The notes below the pieces were generated by a model. The model was not told the origin of the DNA, made no database searches, and saw only the letters and a program-made list of their open reading frames with translations. A stretch of 33,427 bases of DNA from an uncultured Gammaproteobacteria bacterium (GTDB lineage: Bacteria > Pseudomonadota > Gammaproteobacteria > Berkiellales > Berkiellaceae), in the NCBI GenBank assembly GCA_902826485.1, contig CADEEZ010000002.1, forward strand, positions 94,403 to 127,829. The letters run 5' to 3'. The translations under genes were made by a program, and so were the position numbers. Position 1 is the stretch's first letter, and every line of letters starts with the position of its first letter. Shown here piece after piece: positions 31,701 through 33,427 of the stretch.

Positions 31701-33427
31701 AGATGGGAGCAACCCAGATGATGCAGTAACTTTAAGTAATTCCAATTTAATTAAATTAACTGCCACAGCGGTTATTGCCGATAAAGATGAAGATACTGCA
31801 ACCGGCTCTGCCACCATTGAGATAGGCAAATCATTAAGTTTTGAAGACGATGGTCCTTACATAAACGTTTCAGTTGCAAGAGATTGTGATCCTGATATGC
31901 TCGTGGTAGATGAAAGTAATTTAAATCAAAATGACACGGCCAATTTTGCGAATAATTTTAATTTTAGCAGTAGTTTTGGTGCGGATGGTGCAGGCACGGT
32001 AAGCAATTTTACCTATGCACTTTCAGTCATTGCCGGGCCCAGTGGCTTAGTCGATGTGGCGACGAATCAAAATGTGATTTTATCGATGAATGGAAACACC
32101 GTAGAAGGCAGAACGCAAGGCAGTAATGTGTTGGTGTTTACTGTTAAAGTTAACTCTGCGGGAACAGTGGAACTCGATCAACTTCGAGCGCTTAAACATC
32201 CTAATGCATCAAATCCCAATGATGCGGTTACGCTCAGCAATGCCAATTTAATTAAATTAACGGCTACGGGTGTTATCACCGATAAAGATGGTGATAAAGA
32301 CACAGACTCTGCGACCCTTGATATAGGTAAATCTTTAACGTTTAAAGATGATGGTCCTTATATAAATGTTTCAGTTGCAAGAGATTGCGACTCTGATATG
32401 CTCGTGGTTGATGAAACTAATTTAAATCAAAATGCTACGGCCAATTTTGCTAATAATTTTAATATTAGTAGTAATTATGGTGCGGATGGGGCAGGTTCAA
32501 TTGGGGCAACTACATATTCGCTTTCTATTTCAAATGGCTCAACTGGATTAGTGGATGTGGCCACCAATCAAAATGTAGTATTAATCTTGAATAATGGTGT
32601 AGTAGAAGGTAGAACACAAAGCAGTAATGCCCTTGTGTTTACCGTCAAAGTAAATGCTTCTGGTGTAGTAGAGCTCGATCAAATTCGTGCGCTCAAACAT
32701 CCGAATGCGTCGAATCCGGACGATGCTGTTACCTTAAATAATGCTTATTTAATTAAATTAACGGCTACGGCGATTATTACTGATAAAGACGGTGATACAG
32801 ACACAGACTCTGCTACTCTAGATATTGGCAAAGCTTTAACGTTTAAAGACGATGGTCCTTCTACTTCTATTTCAGTTACTGCCGCCGCCGATGCCTTAGT
32901 GGTCGATGAAACCAATTTAGCCTTAAATGCCACCGCTAATTTTGCAGATAATTTTAATGTGGTCAGTAATTTTGGGGCGGATGGCGCAGGTACTTTGGTG
33001 ACCACCTATGCGCTTTCAATGACAGCGGGCCCCAGTGGGTTAATCGATAACACCACCAATCAAAATGTGATTTTATCTCTCAATGGTGGAGTGGTAGAAG
33101 GTCGTACCCAAAGCAGTAATGAACTGGTGTTCACCGTCAAAGTAAATGCGGCGGGCACGGTAGAGCTCGATCAAATTCGTACGCTCAAACATCCTAATAC
33201 AAGCAATCCTGATGATGCCGTGACCTTAAGTAATGCCACTTTAATTAAATTAACGGCCACGAGCGTTGTCACTGATAAGGATGGGGACATTCAGTCGAGT
33301 GCGGCGAGTATTAATTTGGGTCAAGCGTTAAGCTTTAAAGACGATGGGCCCTCTACTTCTATTTCAGTTACTGCCGCCGCCGATGCCTTAGTGGTCGATG
33401 AAACCAATTTAGCCTTAAATGCCACCG
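28744..33427 (+). CDS. Giant repeat adhesin (DUF5801-type repeats), 3' end beyond the window
   Basis: Open for 1561 codons with no stop before the window ends. Residues 1-190 resemble the N terminus of the adhesin at 11905-16929: ELQNLDSAA, then LDSTAAGNPIGDSIEDA, then TRYDWDRP and YGFDQDFTPE. TAAG at 145-148 is a LapG-type di-alanine site. From about residue 215 the protein is an array of DUF5801-like units of roughly 155-170 residues (VDES/T ... FGADGAG ... YxLS ... GLxDxxT ... VEGRTQ ... VFTVxVxxxGxVxLDQIRALxHP ... LTA ... DKDGD ... FKDDGPS). Such proteins are exported by type I systems and extend from the cell surface for biofilm or host attachment. The C-terminal secretion signal is not in view. 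No cysteine-rich patches like those of the first adhesin, only single cysteines in some repeats. Confidence 0.85.
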   Translation, partial: MKNTKSGDKDTDAQKDLGQLPKAVSENLKHAEHDKNANTSTDNTQPIQVAKMLGDIPTAEDLLVSPVTREEIKAGNATIEKQDQNPSDKTPLLSESELQNLDSAAATNLTDNNNNNNAVGVSDVGMAKGENTLLSLAELQSLDSTAAGNPIGDSIEDAFYNPFGNLDDVNDTRYDWDRPTTTPEFKYGFDQDFTPEGGITIVVGLSVKEPEILTVDETYFDIDATADFSDNFTPGVYDFGPGGSVQTLYSLSLPGGNGEDSGMKDTETGNPVLLKIVGNDVVGYYHEGANDVTVFTFILDPVSGKAILDQDRSMVHPDATDPDDLITLGNLNLILLTRTDTINDGQGNTATSAASLDMSQSLFFHDDGPSINVFASVTGTEPLVVDESDLSNDASANFANYFSIVSNFGADGAGTLSPLTYNLSTLGGDSGLIDVVTGEHVILSLNNGVVEGYTQNSHDLVFTVSVDASGTVTLDQIRALEHPDSSNPDEAVTLSNANLISLTASSTIVDRDGDFKTGSASIDLGTSLIFRDDAPSIAFNDIQDPTLTVDDSDFSSNATGSFASLFVFNFGNDGFKDVDHNNIQDSDAITYTLGLNPGSSGLFDTLTGQGIVLSISGGIIFGKVGALEVFKISVDANTGEVTLDQSRSVVHNDPADPVESGASAAGFASQSLITLSATITDGDLDRDSVTLFIGGSFKFEDAGPSISLTDVSVPTLTVDESDFTIDASASFAGLFSGTFGNDGPKDVDHNSVQDSDAITYTLGINAGSSGLVDTATGSPVVLSISGGTVFGKVGGLEVFKITVNANTGEVSLNQTRAVVHNDPNDPDEAGASAAKLSAANLITLTAKITDGDLDIASATKNIGNAFAFKDDGPSILVSVIAAADALVVDESNLYQNATANFANNFATTSAFGADGAGTVSNFTYALSVIAGPSGLIDVATNQNVILLMNGSTVEGRTQSSNALVFTVKVNSAGTVELDQIRALKHPDGSNPDDAVTLSNSNLIKLTATAVIADKDEDTATGSATIEIGKSLSFEDDGPYINVSVARDCDPDMLVVDESNLNQNDTANFANNFNFSSSFGADGAGTVSNFTYALSVIAGPSGLVDVATNQNVILSMNGNTVEGRTQGSNVLVFTVKVNSAGTVELDQLRALKHPNASNPNDAVTLSNANLIKLTATGVITDKDGDKDTDSATLDIGKSLTFKDDGPYINVSVARDCDSDMLVVDETNLNQNATANFANNFNISSNYGADGAGSIGATTYSLSISNGSTGLVDVATNQNVVLILNNGVVEGRTQSSNALVFTVKVNASGVVELDQIRALKHPNASNPDDAVTLNNAYLIKLTATAIITDKDGDTDTDSATLDIGKALTFKDDGPSTSISVTAAADALVVDETNLALNATANFADNFNVVSNFGADGAGTLVTTYALSMTAGPSGLIDNTTNQNVILSLNGGVVEGRTQSSNELVFTVKVNAAGTVELDQIRTLKHPNTSNPDDAVTLSNATLIKLTATSVVTDKDGDIQSSAASINLGQALSFKDDGPSTSISVTAAADALVVDETNLALNAT
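29176..29187 (+). other. TAAG di-alanine cleavage motif codons (adhesin 2)
   Basis: Codons for T145-A146-A147-G148 in LDSTAAGNP, identical in protein sequence to the motif in the first adhesin. Expected LapG-type cut between the alanines; use is inferred. Confidence 0.55.
29386..33427 (+). repeat. Tandem protein-coding repeats, DUF5801-like, eight units plus a partial ninth
   Basis: Counting from the VDE(S/T) or VDDS at each unit start: 29386, 29896, 30388, 30895, 31405, 31906, 32407, 32902 and 33394 (cut by the window end). There are two subtypes: units at 30388 and 30895 have FGNDGxKDVDHNxxQDSDAITYTLG, while those at 29896 and from 31405 on have FGADGAG. The first unit is the most divergent. 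The later units are increasingly alike at the DNA level. Confidence 0.85.
32860..33427 (+). repeat. 76-bp perfect direct repeat within the adhesin array
   Basis: Bases 32860-32935 are identical to 33352-33427 for all 76 bases up to the window edge (period 492, 164 codons), and identity may continue beyond. It codes the junction between one repeat and the next. Confidence 0.9.

Noticed and set aside
30003..33005. Long minus-strand open frames (for example 30003-30491, 30750-30977, 31182-31382, 32745-33005) inside the second adhesin
   Set aside because: They recur at the repeat period opposite a continuous plus-strand adhesin frame and read as Ser/Ala/Leu-rich mirror sequence with no ribosome-binding sites.
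29386..33427. Tandem repeats considered as a CRISPR array
   Set aside because: The period is about 490-510 bases, in frame, and codes a conserved domain; there are no short repeats with unique spacers.

Overview
The window looks like a chromosomal stretch of an AT-rich gammaproteobacterium of the Legionellales type that lives in eukaryotic cells. The case rests on tandem ankyrin-repeat proteins (one with a eukaryotic-style nuclear localisation signal), a 1656-residue protein with a cysteine-protease-like N terminus and a metalloprotease toxin C terminus, and large type I secreted adhesins, next to a typical gammaproteobacterial aceE-aceF-lpd operon and ampD. Candidatus Berkiella, an intranuclear amoeba bacterium, would fit, but this is inference. 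No rRNA, tRNA, insertion sequence or CRISPR array was seen.

Layout. 1-3050: two paralogous ankyrin-repeat genes in the same direction. 3060-4345: two minus-strand genes for exported proteins, an endonuclease I relative that has lost its catalytic Glu-His pair and a periplasmic glutaredoxin-like protein, set among GC-rich palindromic repeats. 4484-5251: an exported protein resembling zinc-dependent phospholipase C. 5408-10595: the giant toxin-like protein and a small overlapping gene that is probably its immunity protein. 10762-11698: three small genes whose products begin with 15-residue double-glycine leaders, two of them paralogues. 11905-16929 (minus): a 1674-residue adhesin with Calx-beta-like, DUF4114-like and cadherin/VCBS-like parts and unusual cysteine-rich inserts. 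17256-22124: an RND efflux operon (membrane fusion protein, inner-membrane pump, exported protein of unknown function). 22304-28377: ampD, then the pyruvate dehydrogenase operon with a good extended -10 promoter and a strong terminator. 28744 to the end: a second giant adhesin, made of DUF5801-like repeats of about 164 residues, running off the window.

How the parts relate. The accessory half (1-17 kb and 28.7-33.4 kb) is devoted to surface, secreted or host-directed products: ankyrin effectors, a protease toxin, double-glycine peptides and two adhesins. The two adhesins share an N-terminal module ending in a TAAG di-alanine motif of the kind cut by LapG-type proteases. Neither the type I exporter, nor a LapG/LapD pair, nor a C39-peptidase exporter for the double-glycine peptides is in the window. 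The central part (17-28 kb) is ordinary housekeeping and efflux.

The best candidates for something undescribed are the toxin-immunity pair with its protease-like N terminus, the double-glycine peptide family directly downstream, and the catalytically substituted endonuclease I relative.
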